NCBI GenBank assembly: GCA_023512835.1
Contig: JAKCVP010000022.1
Location: 1-64,000, forward strand
Length of the DNA: 64,000 nucleotides
Source of the DNA: Taxillus chinensis
Taxonomy: Eukaryota > Streptophyta > Magnoliopsida > Santalales > Loranthaceae
Direction: 5' to 3'
Under the pieces are notes generated by a model. The model did no database searches. It saw only the letters and a list, made by a program, of their open reading frames with translations, and was not told the DNA's origin. This document shows, in pieces, positions 45,761-57,963 of the stretch. Each line of letters opens with the position of its first letter. The stretch's first letter is position 1. The translations under genes were made by a program, and so were the position numbers.

Positions 45761-46757
45761 ATTGGGCATGTGCATTGGGGAAAATGGACTAGTATGGCTT
45801 TGAGTGGTATGATACAGACAAGGCATGAATACAACGTGATGCTGTTCGCTTGGCGGGCGCCTCTTTTTTTCGCTCTGCTGTTCCTTGCCAAGGTTCGTAG
45901 CGGCCGCTGTCTCCCGTCCGTCTGGAAACAGGTAGGTACCTGCCTAGTAGAAGACGAAAAGGTCTTTTGGGTGGTGAGAGCATTCGGTACTCTGCCATCC
46001 TGTATGTATGGCAATGCACGCATTTATTTCCATTATCGCGAGTAGAAAGATGACTATGCGGCCGAATGCTCGCCTAGATACCTTGGAACATGCCCAGGGC
46101 ACCAAAGACTCACTACATGTATGGTAGGAAGGCAGCAGATTTCTCGTCCTCACGTGCGTGCCTGAGCTTGCAGGTACATCTCGGTCCATACTCATACCTG
46201 TGGAAGCAGAAAAATAACGATACAAAGAGAAGAACAAGGCAGACAATGTAAACCATAGAATAGAAAACGTCTAGTATTGAGCTGGTCCACTCGAGTTCCC
46301 ATCCATCCGCCCGTCCTAGATAGTACATGCCGTCCCGTTCGTCCCAAAGTCCTGACTGCCTGAGTGATCCCTAGTCATCACCGAATCCCGCCTTTTTCTT
46401 CGTTCCCTTCGTGTCAAATATATATTGTAATACAATTACGCAAAGAAACCACGTGCTGGCTTTCATTCAGATGAACATGTCGTCCGGTCATGGGATCGTC
46501 GTTGTGTTTTGGGACAAGAGCCGCCCAATGAGACTTTGCCCAAATGTTCCATTATGTGTGTGAGGCCGTAAAGCGGACTCTATATTGCCTCTTGTTCCAT
46601 CGAGGCCTGTTTTGTGAAGAGAAGCATGTGCATCACACCCGTAGAAATGCAAAGTGGTTCGTGGTATCAAAGGGTGCAGTGCAGCAAAAAACCTCCCACC
46701 CATTGTGCGCCTAAACCAGGTATATGCTGAAATACGGAAAGAAGGTAGTCATTCCAT
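45761..46757. other. Convergent 3' flanks of SPC3 and the Zn2Cys6 gene
   Basis: About 1 kb with no supported gene, including AT-rich parts (46180-46270, 46410-46450) consistent with 3' UTRs. Confidence 0.5.
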
Positions 46758-49292
46758 TCACACCCTCATGACGGCTTCGTAGAAGATTTCCTTGGGGCTG
46801 GCGTTGATGAGGTCGTAGTGTTCGGGGAAGAAGTCGCGAGCGTCTTGCGTAATGGGGAGCTTCCACAGCCCATGGTGAGGGCCGGTCCCGAAATCGTGCT
46901 CCTGGCTTTCGATGCGTCGCACCAGCTTGTCAATTTTGGCTTGCTGCTTACTTCCGGCGAACCAGAAGCGACCAATGTTCTCAACAACGACAGCAGCTTC
47001 GCTCAGGACTTGCTTGATGAGTGCCCGGTTCTGGAGGTGGCCGCCAGCAGATATGACTTCGCATGCTGCCAGTGTCGCATAGCCAGGGAACGGCTGCGAG
47101 AGGGCATTATCAAAGTCAACGCTCTCACCGAACAAGTGCATGTTGCGGCTAAGCATAGTCGTAATGGACAGCAGGTTTTGTGCCTCAAGATTGGCGCGGC
47201 TGATGTTGTGGCTCTGCAGCTCCACAGGCAACAGTTGGACGTTGGCGTTGCGGTTGAGCTTGATGAGCGCCACAAAGCGGATCGAGTGCAGGACAAAGTA
47301 GGGCGAAGCGCAGCCATTCTGAATTGCTGCAGCAGTGTTCTGGGCAGTGAAGCGAAGCTTTTCGGGAAGCGTGTCCTCCCAGGCAGCGACTTTACGGTAC
47401 GTCTTGGCATAGTGCTCCTCATACCTGTTGAGGTAGCCCTGCTGGGATGGACGGTGAAGCGATCTCCAGGCATGGGCAACAACGCTTCCCCAGATGCTGA
47501 CAATGGGGATCAGAGCAGCCATCTCGCCCGGGGCCTCGGTGAATGGTTCGCAAATCTGGCCCTCGCTGAAATATGGTCCGGCTTGAGCCTCATCGCCCTT
47601 GCGTAAGGCTTCCTCTCGTCCCGGTAGACGGAGAAAGACATCGTCGTCATGGACCAGACAACTGTGACCGCTGTTGTGACCAATGTACCGATCCATACAA
47701 TAGCCGGCAAAAAATGTACGGCGTCGGCACTCTGTAAGCTGGTAGCGTGTGAAACCGTAATCGTACATGGAGGAGTCATCGCCAACATCATTGACGCCTT
47801 CTTCAGTGTTAAGGCCCAGAGCATTGCAGGTGCCCATGCCACTGCACAGATAGTCCCAGCCCATTGCGTTGTCGCCGTTGGCAAAGCAGTAGAGCAAGAA
47901 GTAGAGTCGTGTCTGGGCAAGTTGCAGGGTGTTTTCGCCGAGAGATTCGCGTTCCATAAAGGCGGCCTTTTTGGCATACTTTGTGCCAATGTTCTTCTTC
48001 TTGCGGTCTTTGCAAAATCGAGAGCCTACGGCCATTAGAATGAACAGCAGCATCTTCTCATCACGACGTTTGTTTTTGCACGTGACGACCCACTCCATGA
48101 AAGCTTCTTGTGGGAAGACTCCGTACAGGCCGCGTCCGCGGTGGCGGAAGTACAGATCGAGGAATTCTACTGCAAGGTAGGGCTCCCTTTCAAAGGGGTC
48201 CTCTGCAAAGTCCATGCCCATCTGGTCAAAGCCTGGGGCCAAGCCAGGTACGGGCATGTGCATGGGTGGGTGTTGGTCGAAGCGATTGAATCCGTTGTCG
48301 CTGTAGACGGGATCAAAGCCAGAAGAACGCTGGCGCTTGGGTCCCTTTGGCATTGCTTCCTCGGCCATTGGTGGCTTCGTGTATGCTGCGATGGGGTGTT
48401 CAGTGACTGCATCTGCGGTTACCCGTTTCTTAGTCAATAGCGGTGGGCTGGCGGCTTTGGCGTGGAACTCGAAGCGGGGCGCAACGGACACGCTCTGCAC
48501 AGGCAATTCTGCGCTGATCGAGTCCTTTGTATGGATGACTTGCTGGGCGGTCGGTCTCTTGCATTCGCGATTGAGCTTGGTGCACTGTTGGCACTTTGGC
48601 TCGCCGGGCTGGCACTTGATCTTTTTCTCGCGGCAAGTCATGCATGCTTGCGCGAGTCGTTTCCTGGGCTTTCCGGCCTTGGTGACACCAAACTCGGGAT
48701 TCACGGGATCGCCATTGATCTGACAAGGCATGAAGGTGCCGTCTGGCATGATGTAGCACTTGCCGTGACCGTCAACGAAGCGAACCTGGGGGCCGCGGGC
48801 GGGCTTCGGAGATGCATGGCCGCTCGAAGCGGTATCTAGGTGGCTTGGCGAGCTGCCGTTTTGCGAACGGGCCTCGATGCTGGAGGGCGATGTGTGGTAA
48901 GGATCCGAGGGGCGCGCAACGCTGTTGGGCGATGTGGGACCAGAGTGAGTGAGACTCGGCGGGTACGAAGAGACACTGGGTGCAGTTACTGGGCCATAGC
49001 GTGTAGGCTCCTCGCCGGCGAGGGGAATGGCAGTTGGCCGGGTGATTAGCGAGGGTAGAGACTGGGGCTGGGCATCCTTTCCAGTAGCAGCCGGCGGGCT
49101 CTGGGGGTGGTACTGGGGAGTAGGGGGGTGGAAAGCAGTGGCATTGGAGGTCGCGGGCCGGAAGGGGTCCGGGTTGTACTGAGGGCGGGAGAAGTCTCTA
49201 GGTTGGTCGCGAGGGGGGAGATCCTGTGGTGGCGCGCTCAGAATGTTCTGAATGCTAGGCAGACGCCTGTGTGAGGCATAGTCAAGGGACAT
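46758..49292 (-). CDS. Zn2Cys6 transcription factor
   Basis: A single 844-aa frame starts at 49292. After 180 mostly disordered Pro/Ser-rich residues comes a conserved-looking VRFVDGHGKCYIMPDG-type segment, then the binuclear cluster at about 216-243: ACMTCREKKIKC, GEPKCQQC, LNREC, with C-x2-C-x6-C-x6-C-x2-C-x6-C spacing and basic residues before it (GKPRKRLAQ). A nuclear localisation role for that basic segment is inferred. The C-terminal half is the helical fungal-specific regulatory domain (Fungal_trans), with YLAVEFLDLYFRHRGRGLYGVFP, FILMAVGSRF and the ECRRRTFFAGYCMDRYIG signature around residue 530. The ordered segment before the zinc cluster resembles that of some developmental regulators in this class, but I cannot name an orthologue. 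Its 5' side faces an unusually large gene-free region. Confidence 0.92.
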   Translation of the reverse strand: MSLDYASHRRLPSIQNILSAPPQDLPPRDQPRDFSRPQYNPDPFRPATSNATAFHPPTPQYHPQSPPAATGKDAQPQSLPSLITRPTAIPLAGEEPTRYGPVTAPSVSSYPPSLTHSGPTSPNSVARPSDPYHTSPSSIEARSQNGSSPSHLDTASSGHASPKPARGPQVRFVDGHGKCYIMPDGTFMPCQINGDPVNPEFGVTKAGKPRKRLAQACMTCREKKIKCQPGEPKCQQCTKLNRECKRPTAQQVIHTKDSISAELPVQSVSVAPRFEFHAKAASPPLLTKKRVTADAVTEHPIAAYTKPPMAEEAMPKGPKRQRSSGFDPVYSDNGFNRFDQHPPMHMPVPGLAPGFDQMGMDFAEDPFEREPYLAVEFLDLYFRHRGRGLYGVFPQEAFMEWVVTCKNKRRDEKMLLFILMAVGSRFCKDRKKKNIGTKYAKKAAFMERESLGENTLQLAQTRLYFLLYCFANGDNAMGWDYLCSGMGTCNALGLNTEEGVNDVGDDSSMYDYGFTRYQLTECRRRTFFAGYCMDRYIGHNSGHSCLVHDDDVFLRLPGREEALRKGDEAQAGPYFSEGQICEPFTEAPGEMAALIPIVSIWGSVVAHAWRSLHRPSQQGYLNRYEEHYAKTYRKVAAWEDTLPEKLRFTAQNTAAAIQNGCASPYFVLHSIRFVALIKLNRNANVQLLPVELQSHNISRANLEAQNLLSITTMLSRNMHLFGESVDFDNALSQPFPGYATLAACEVISAGGHLQNRALIKQVLSEAAVVVENIGRFWFAGSKQQAKIDKLVRRIESQEHDFGTGPHHGLWKLPITQDARDFFPEHYDLINASPKEIFYEAVMRV

Positions 49293-49860
49293 GTTGGAAT
49301 AGTTAGAGCAGGTGAGACATGCGCGACGTTTTTGATGGCCGTGGTGGCTGTCGCGGTGGTGAAGGGACGATTTCGTGCAGGAGGCTGCGTGAAAAGATTG
49401 CAGGGCGTGGAGTCAATGTATGCACAGATGGTGTCTGGCGGTGGACGTCAACAGGGCCGCGACAGGAAGACTAGGAGAAAAGGCAAGACAGCAAAGGGCC
49501 AGGCAAGGGTTGCGAGCCAGAGGAAGGAGAGGGTCTTGTTTCAGTCGACAACCAGGTCCAGAGGAGGAGAGCAGTTGCACGCGCGGAGAAAAGAGAGGGT
49601 CTCTTTGTCCTGGGTGGATTGAGACAAGGATGGAGGATAGGGTGGTGTCGGGGCGGCGGGCGTGTGACGCTGGCGCTCTCTTGTGTCTCTGGGCCACGCG
49701 GGCGACGGAGCGAGTGGAGCCTGGGTGTGCAAGCAGCTGGCAGCGGCAGCAGCAGCGGCAGAGGAGAGGGAAGAGAGATGATGATGCAGCGGTGATGAGA
49801 GCAGTGGTGTTGGTGGAGGAAGTTGCTTGTGCTTGTGTCGGTGGCCGGCAGGGCATGCGG

Positions 49861-49911
49861 CAGGACAGGACAGGACAGCGAGACAGCAGCACAGCGAGAC
49901 GGCAGGACAGC
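49861..49911. repeat. Degenerate CAGGA/CAGCGAGA repeat tract
   Basis: Tandem CAGGA units are followed by degenerate CAGCGAGA and GGCAGGACAG units, in the presumed leader/promoter of the Zn2Cys6 gene. Confidence 0.7.
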
Positions 49912-52160
49912 AATTGGACAGAGATCTGGGGGCTCTGCGTCTCTTAGAGAGTCTTGAGCGTCGCTGTGCTCCGTAGACGACGGAAAGGCAGATCCAACGC
50001 AGCGGGCACGGAAGGGAAGGGCAGAAGGGGAAGGCTAAGGACTAGCGTTCACGCTCCATTCGGCCAGTTCACGCACGCCCGCCGCCCGCACTGGCACACG
50101 CCGCCTCCCTGATGAAATGCTACTTAATAAACCATCAACACGAGCCGCCAGCCGTATGCCGGGAGGCAGAGCAGAGCCTCTGTCGGGGCAGTCGGGGCAA
50201 ATGGCTAGGCAGTGCGCTTCTGAGTCGCTTGCCGACGGGCGATGCTGCGCGGGGAGCGAGTGAGTGCGGACTGTACAAGCAGTACGTATAGGTACAGACA
50301 GGACAGCCCGCCAGCAGTTACTCACTGGCTTGGGGGGGAGGGGGCGCAATCAGGCAGCCTGCACCCCCGGCGCTGCCCCCCCAGCGACCGCCGCCCTCCG
50401 CCCCCACGAGCCACCAGCAGCAGCACCCGGCCAGCAACGAACGGCTCCACGGCCACGGCGCGTCACACCCCCCTGGCCCCATTCCTCCATTCCTGCTGCT
50501 CCTCTCCTTCTGCCCCCCCTGCCTGCCGAAATCCTACGGCTTCTTCATCCTTGCCCCATCACGTCCAATCCTTCTGGACGGTGTTTGAAGGCCCACCTTA
50601 ATACCGCCACACTGCTGCTGCCTCCCCTCCCCCCCCGATCCACGGCCATCAGCAGCCGATCGCCTGCCCATCGCAGGCTAGCACATGCTCCAGCTGTTCT
50701 GTTGCGACAATGACCACGCTGTCGGGACGGCGTAGCTTCCACGGCTGCGACCCTCGCCTTCCCCTCGCCCAGCCCATCAGACGCCCAGCGTCCAGCGGCC
50801 GTCCAGGCATCGGCGCTTTGCCCACCAATTGCTCTTTGCGGCACCTGCGCCGGTCGGCGGCCACAAAGCCTATCCGGCGGCGAGTCACGCTGCTCCTGCC
50901 CTACTCCTGGGCAGCCTGGCACAGCACTCGTGCACTCGCCCACCATGTCAAGCCCTCGAGGCAAGCTTCTTGATCCTTTGAGAGAGGTACCTACGTACGC
51001 TCGGCTGCTAACCCTTACTCCCGGCCCGGGACTTCAGAGTCTGCCTCGTAAATTGATGTAGCCAGGTAGCCTGCACCACACCATTCATCCACCACGCCCA
51101 TCCTGCCAATCCTGGCCCTGCCACCTGCACCTACTTAGCCGTTGACGGAATTGGCGCACCACCGAGTGCCCGTCTCCTCTGCCGCGGCTGTCGCTGTAAA
51201 TTGTACGGATCCTCATTCGTCATGCGAGCCCTAGCCGTCCCCCTCCCCCCTTGCCCTCTTGCCCCTTGGCCCTTTTGGCTGCTGACGCGCGACTCGAGCA
51301 TCGCTAGCAGCGCGGCCTGGCAGGGCGACATGGTGAGGTCTGCAGCAATCACCCTCACTTGCAGCCGTTGCGGTCGGCGGCGTCGGTGCAGCGTATCCGC
51401 GCAGGCCCCAGTGGCAGCACTGTTGAGCATTAAACGCTGAGCAACGTCCTGACCGAAACTCTATCTGGCGTGCTAATTTAACCTCAACGCCCGTCGCTAT
51501 GCGACTTGTCTCATTGGCACAATCTGCCGGCTGTCCCGAGTTGGCAGGCGCTTGCAACGATCATCACACGCTCGCGCTGCTCGTCATGCCCGGCTGTTGT
51601 TGGTTTGCATCAGCTGCTCCTTTGCTCCGTCTCCCGCTCCGCTGTAAACCCTGGCTAATCATAGTGCTCCTGCGTTAACGTTGCCTTTGCCAGACAAAGC
51701 CGGCCTGTCACTTTTGCACGGCAGATCTGCCAGACCCATGCACAAGTACGCACGGTAGTGGGTGGGTCTCACTCCATCAGGTCGCTGACCCCTCCCACAG
51801 CGTCGCCAGATACACACACGCACCCACACACGCGCGCGCAAGAGTCAGTTGGCCTCTTTGCCACCCGCACACCAACATGCACGAGTGTGGGAAATGCCAG
51901 GCGTCCGTGCTGCCGGTGGTGTGGAGTGGCCTTCATTTTGCTCGTGCACATAGCGTGCAGCAGCGTGCCGGCCTGCTGGATCCTTTTCGGGACTTTTCTC
52001 CTCAGTTCCAGTCGGCGGCCTTTGCCCGTGGCCGTCCCGGAGCATGTGCCTGGTCGGTGTCGGCTATCTCAGCTTCTGGCTGGCTGGGCCGGTGGGTCAA
52101 ACCGTCAAGCCTCTGGTGGCAGAGGACAACAACGACAAGGGCCGTGTCAACATGAGCCAC

Positions 52161-52192
52161 GACGACGACGACGACAACAACAACAACAACAG
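52161..52192. repeat. GAC/AAC trinucleotide repeat
   Basis: Five GAC units run directly into six AAC units in gene-free DNA. Confidence 0.9.
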
Positions 52193-55100
52193 ATGCTGGC
52201 CACAACAAGATGAGATTGTCTGAGGTCGCTCCCCAGCCGCTGATGACTTACTGCTTTAGTGGCTTCTCCGATAGCCGCTGCAGTGCCCGCCAGAATCGGG
52301 CAAGCGTCCTACACACAGGAAACCGTCTACCGAGCGGTCGTAGTGACTCGTGCATCTCCAGACTAGCAGGCGGGCGGAAAGAGCACGGTCCTGGGCTTGC
52401 ACGCGATATCGATATGCTGAGATGAGAGTAGGTAGTGCCAGATTGCCTGCTCGCACCGTCAACGTGCTGCGCGAGGCCTGGAAACTGGAGCCAAGACACG
52501 GCAGATGCGACCACCAGCCTACATTCAGTCTCCACTTTGCCTCAACAATCGGAGTCGTTCCCATCATCATCATTGCTCTTCACTCCCTGGCAGATGGATG
52601 CGGCATTTGCACAGACCTTTTCAGACAGCCCCCAGTTCGCTCGCCTGTAGTGGTGCCCCATGATGCTTGCTCCTTCCGACAGCCACACGCTGGCGCCAAC
52701 CGCAAGCTTCGTATTGCTTAAAATGGAAGGAACTCCCAGTTGCTCGCGTCGCATGGCGCTCTGCAGTCAAGCGTTTTGCAGTCAGGCAGAATCCTCGACT
52801 TCAACCGATCTGTGAAGCAGTCGCTAGAGACGCACGCTTGCGACTAGCAAGGCACTCGTCTTGTTTCTGCGCGCTTATGCTTTCGTATCACACCACGCAC
52901 ACGCCCCGCGGCTGCATGTGTGAGCAATGGTCCTGCATATCACTGAGCTGTGATACCGCCATTGCCACATGGCCGTATCGCTTTCCCGTCACTGCTGCCT
53001 CGTGGAAGCCATAAGATGATCATCACGACCACGGATTCCTTGGTGGAAGATATTGAACGCTCCAATTCTCGTCCAAACGCTTCCAGATTAGCCCCACCAA
53101 CCACGTCTAAATGTCGCGCCGACATTCCGATGTCAAACAAGCTTATTTTCTTGCACCAGTGATGCTGGCCGCCGCGGACTGCTCCCGCCACACGAGGCTA
53201 TTGTTGTTGCACTACTGGAGGTTCAACTCAAAAGACATCTGCAATTGTACAGACGCGAATCCGCTGCCACTGTGCAGCAAGTCCGCCTGCAGTTGCTCTG
53301 TCTGCGCGGGCAAGGCCCGTGTCCGTCGAGGCAGCTTCCGTCCGATCACCACACAACCCAGTCTGTCTTTTGTGGCAGTGTGCATACGTAGATGGATTCC
53401 TCTGACAAATACTGACTTGACTCCAACTAGGTATGCATAGTACTCTTATGACGTTCAGCGTCCGGCGCTCTGGGCGGATCAACACCAACCGAGTAAATGC
53501 ACGGAACAAGTGGAACATCAGGCAGTTGGGATCGCGACGGCTTGAAAGCATGAGCAAGAGATACAGGGCACGCGTCCACAGGTCATGCGTTGGTCGACCT
53601 CCTCTCTCCCAGCCGCAATGTTAAGCGGCGGGATCTCGAATCGATCTCAACAGGCTGACCTGCAGTGCCAACTGCGCGCATTCCCCATTGCCGTCGCAGG
53701 AGGTTACACGTATGCCTGTACAGAAATACCTGAGACACGTTCCGCAGTAGCCTCCTGTGCTTGACGCATGACTACGATCACAGCAGCCTGTCAGGTAATC
53801 ATGTAGATTCCTAGTAGTACTTCGAGGAGATCTTTGGCCGGATACTCCTGGGTATTGCAGACTCACATGTTGCGGCATACGGTTGGGAAGGAACGAGACA
53901 GGCCGTGGATACAACGACCTGGCAAGGTCCGAATGTTGATGTATTGGCATTTGGGTATGTATGGTACCTAATGTAAGGAAGCCGCGACTCGCGTATGGCC
54001 ACTACAAAGAGACTCCTTGCAACTTCCAGCTTCCCAGAGATCTTGCCACCATCTCGCTGGGCCCGACTTGACTTACCCTTGTTCCTCCCTCCCTCGTACG
54101 CGCACCCTAACTCTCTGACCGCCAGGCATGTCCTTTCTCATGTCAACAGGGACTGCTCACCTTCGAGACATGGATGGCGAGCTCCAGTGCTCGATCCGGG
54201 CTGGCTGTTTGCCAGTCATGACCTCCACCAAAGCACACGCATTTGCATGCACTGTGCTAGCCCCAGCATTGTCATAGCAATTAGGTACCGACGCCAAAGC
54301 ACTTGGTCCACGGCTCGCTCTCCTTAAATCCTCCGATCCTCTACAGAGTACTCTGCATCAGCTCGCGACGGCTCGGTAGATCTAGATGCAGCCTTCGCAC
54401 CGCACCCGCGCGCTCGTTGATATTACCCTCGGATTATTTGCCAGCCCTGGAGTGGTACGCATCCTTCCCAGTACGCCGCAGCCGCGTGCATGTCATGGTG
54501 TAGCATTGGATCAAAAGCTCCGAGAGTCGTCTTGACCTCGTTCGTCATCTGACAGCTGCCTTCTCTCGTCTTCGGAACGCAAATCTCCCCTAAATCCCGT
54601 ACTACGTGGCTTTCTGAACTCCGTCAGTGCTAGCCACCCCGTTCATGTCAATATACACGCGACCTGCTATGCCGCCGGCACCCAACCTTTGAAAGCCACG
54701 CTGTTTCGCTCGGCGAAAGACGAAGCCCCATCCCATGGCGCAGAACACGCCGTCAAGTCCCTGACACTACCGCCACGGACACGTTGACAGACCCTTCTGG
54801 GCATACGGCTTCGTTGCTCTGCCATTGACCGTCTGCCATCAGCATCAAATGCCATAACATTGACCGCTACTCCGACTAAGACACTTGCAAGCGCCGAGAA
54901 AGCATAGATCATAATGTCAGCGTCCCGAGACAAGAGCTAAGGCATGGCCTTCACTTCCACCTCCGAGACTTTCTTCCATCCGCGAGGCTGGCGCCTTCGC
55001 ATCACCAGACCTTGAATTCACCCTCACACTCGCTCGGAGTAGTGGCATCAGTACGCAGTGTCTCACGGACTGCCTAAGCCGGTCGGGAGCCTGTGAGCTG

Positions 55101-56583
55101 GATCTCGATGCCCGTGGATTAGCGAGTGCCACTGCCATTTCCACCGCCGTCTGCCTTCCGAGTATCTGGGATTCGGCGCTGCCGACGTGGCGGCGAAAGG
55201 GGACTGGGATGCGAGTCGGTGTCTCAGGCGTCTACACAGCGCATTGGGACGTGCGGTCACCGCTCTGCTAGGCCTTCATGTCCGATCATGGGACCTGCGT
55301 GACTACCAAGGCGTAAGACAGTGTTGTGGTAGGCTGCAGATCCAGATCGCCTGCTGAAGACGTTCACCCCTGCGCAGCATCTCTAGTCGATCTTCGTTGT
55401 GTCAGGGCTCAGTCTACTCCCTGAAGGAGTTGCCGTTCGGCGGTGAGGGAGGTTGACCAGACGACACCTCTGGCTGTCTGACATGCAATCATCCGGGCAT
55501 TTGGTTGAGAGAAATGTCGATTCTTGCAGATCTACGCAGTGCATCTCCCCACTCAAGATCTGCCAGGTCCGCATAAGGGATGCTGTACGTGGTCGCGCGT
55601 TACGGGCAGATGCAGATTATGCGGCTGCTTGCATCGATGCGATCGTGCCAGTGCCCGTAGGTGCATGCAGTCGAGATGGCGGCATCGTCTGTCCTTGCCG
55701 CATTCGTTCGGAAGCTCAACATGCCCGTTTGAGGGAGAGGCAAGAGTATAAGGTGACTATAATTTTGAAAGACGTTGCGCGACAAAGTCCTTTCTTGCGT
55801 CTGGTAAACAAACAGTGACGAGGAGCCGGTGTACATTTTGCGATTACGACAGGCCTTGCCCACTGCATGGGCGTACCTTGGGCAGCTTCTATGTATGTGC
55901 GTCTCAAGCGCAGACACGGCCGTTTCACTCGTCGTCTGGACCATGAAGATTGGAAGATTGTTGGTTCACACAGTTGGACGTATACTTGCGATCCTCCAAT
56001 ATTCAGGAAGCCAGGTATGGGACAAGAGAGCACTTGCATCTTGCTAAATTTACCTCCCCCCTACGCACTCAAAGAAGACCATGCACAGCTAAAGCAGAAT
56101 TCAAGTACAGGCAATCATCAGAATTCCAAGTATACGAACAAAGCGAGGGCATTACAAGCTGAAACAACCTTGGGTTCAATAGAAATACTAGGAGGATGTG
56201 CTGAGTAGAATTCGAAATGCTGTATGCATTTTTATCTTCTTCTTATTCTTCTTGCCGTCTTCGTCTCCCACTTCTCTCAAGCCTCGAGCAGAATCGGCGG
56301 AAGCGATGGGAGCACAGTATGGGATGGGATATGTATCTTTTGCTGATATGTTTTGGTAGAGAGGAAAAGGAAAGGGCATGTATAGGGGCTGTAGATGAGA
56401 GGCATAGGGCAAGGACCTGCACCCTCGGGTAAGCAAGGAGACTGCCCATGCATTGGATAGAATCATCGAGGCTTGGAATACTGTTAGCTCGTTGGACCTG
56501 GGAATACTGTACTGCCATTGAAACCCCAGGACACCTCACCACCCTAAGGTTGACCCCCAATGGCCCCGCGAGCAAAAGCACTA

Positions 56584-57963
56584 CTACATATTCATCTTTC
56601 TCCTCTTACTCTTTCCCGGCCGCGCCTTGGAGCCGGCCTTTGCCCGCGTCTTCGAGAAGCCACGCATATCAGCACTGGACTGGGCATCCCCACTCTTCGC
56701 AAACCGCTTCTTCCCGCCAAACCCATACTTTTTATCCTTTGACTCGCGCTTCGCACGCGCAGCAGTCTTGCCACGCCCGCCCGCCGCACCACCTTTCGCC
56801 CTCCGCTCCGCACGATCCTTGCGCTCCGTCTCCGCGGCATCCTCGAGCGCGACGTCAAACATGTCCTCCTCGGTCGCGGTCTGCAGTCCGCCACCGGCCT
56901 GCCGCTTCCGCTTCAACGCCTTGACATTCTCGAGCATCTCCTTCTTCGCCTTGGCGCGCTCCTTGAGCTTCTCCTGCTGGACCTGCTTGCCGAATTTCTT
57001 GAGATCACGCTGGGCGCGCGCTTCCTGCGCGGCCTTTTTGCCGGCTGCCTCGTCGATGAGCTTCGACTTTACCTTGCCCATGTGCTCGTCTGACTTTACC
57101 ATTTCTGCAAAGTAGTCTGTCGGGCGGGTGAAGGGGATGCCTTGTGCGCGGAGAGCGGCGCGGCCTTTGCGCGCTGCTTCGAGGGCTTGGGCGTAAAAGG
57201 ATGCTTCGCGGTTGAGGTCGTCGTTTATGTCTGGGATGTGTGTTTGTTCTGTCGAGGTTGTGGTCATGAACTCGTTGAAGGGGAGGGATGGGGGTAGGGC
57301 GATGGAGGCTAGGGAGCGGGTTAGGGCGGCGGTGTTGTTTATTGTTAGACGTTGGTGCGGGATTAGATCTGCTGTTTCTTCTGGGTTTGAGTCGAGGTCT
57401 GAGAGGGGGATATCGTCTTCTTCTTCGTCTTCGTCATCTTCGTCGTCTTCGTCGGAGGGGTTGGAGGTGGCGGCGAGGGCTTTTGCTGCTGCTAGATCTT
57501 GTTCGTCATCTTCTTCGTCTGCGCTGTCGCTGTCACTTTCGTTTAGTCGCGATATGTCGATCTGTTGCGCTTGTTAGTCTTGTATCTCTCGAGCATGAAT
57601 AGCCATAGAAAGAAAAAAAACAGGAATAAAAAGAAGAAGAAGAGAACTTACACCACCCTCATCTTCGTCGTCATCTTCACTTTCAAACTCGCTCTCAGCT
57701 AGATCAACACCGAGCTCAGCGTCAAGCTCGTCCGCCAGAGCAGCAGCCTTTTCATCCTCGAGATCCGAGTCGTCTTCGTCTTCGTCTTCTAGCTCTAATT
57801 CTTCCTCGTCTAGCTCCGAGCCACCACTCTCGTCGTCGTCATCGTCTTCTTCGCGCTTGCGCTTCAGCTTGTCCACGTCCTTCATGTGCTTTTTCTGGAG
57901 TTCCTTCTTCTTGTCTATGCCCTTGTGGCGCTCTAGTGCCGTAATGAGTTTCGATCGCGCCAT
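56584..57963 (-). CDS. EBP2: rRNA-processing protein Ebp2
   Basis: Exons 57963-57652 and 57561-56584 give 429 aa, close to the 427 of the yeast protein. The intron has a GTAAGT donor, ACTAAC branch and CAACAG acceptor. The N-terminus is MARSKLITALERHKG, followed by two acidic low-complexity blocks (about 40-105 and 115-165). The Ebp2 domain begins near LPFNEF and covers DLNREASFYAQALEAARKG, IPFTRPTDYFAEMVKSDEHM, RAQRDLKKFGKQVQQEKL and ALKRKR. The basic tail has GFGGKKRFAKSGDAQS, a family signature, then lysine/arginine-rich nucleolar-targeting residues. Ebp2 acts in the nucleolus in 27S pre-rRNA processing and 60S assembly. The start is at the first ATG in a frame open to the splice site; domain-level confidence is high. 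Confidence 0.94.

Larger units (their letters stand above)
49293..56583. other. 7.3-kb region without a recognisable gene
   Basis: This is the upstream side of the minus-strand Zn2Cys6 gene, and at the right end the 3' flank of EBP2. All open frames are short or compositionally biased (Arg/Pro/Ser-rich), overlap on both strands and show no family resemblance. Purine-rich plus-strand DNA (49330-49900) corresponds to a pyrimidine-rich leader for the transcription factor. GGACA-like (49861-49911) and GAC/AAC (52161-52192) repeats occur. It could hold a long 5' leader, distant regulatory elements or noncoding RNA, but none is demonstrable by eye. Confidence 0.5.

Noticed and set aside
49420..52213. 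Several 100-170 codon frames in the gene-free region
   Set aside because: They overlap on both strands, are Arg/Pro/Ser/Gln-rich, and have no recognisable domains or splice logic.
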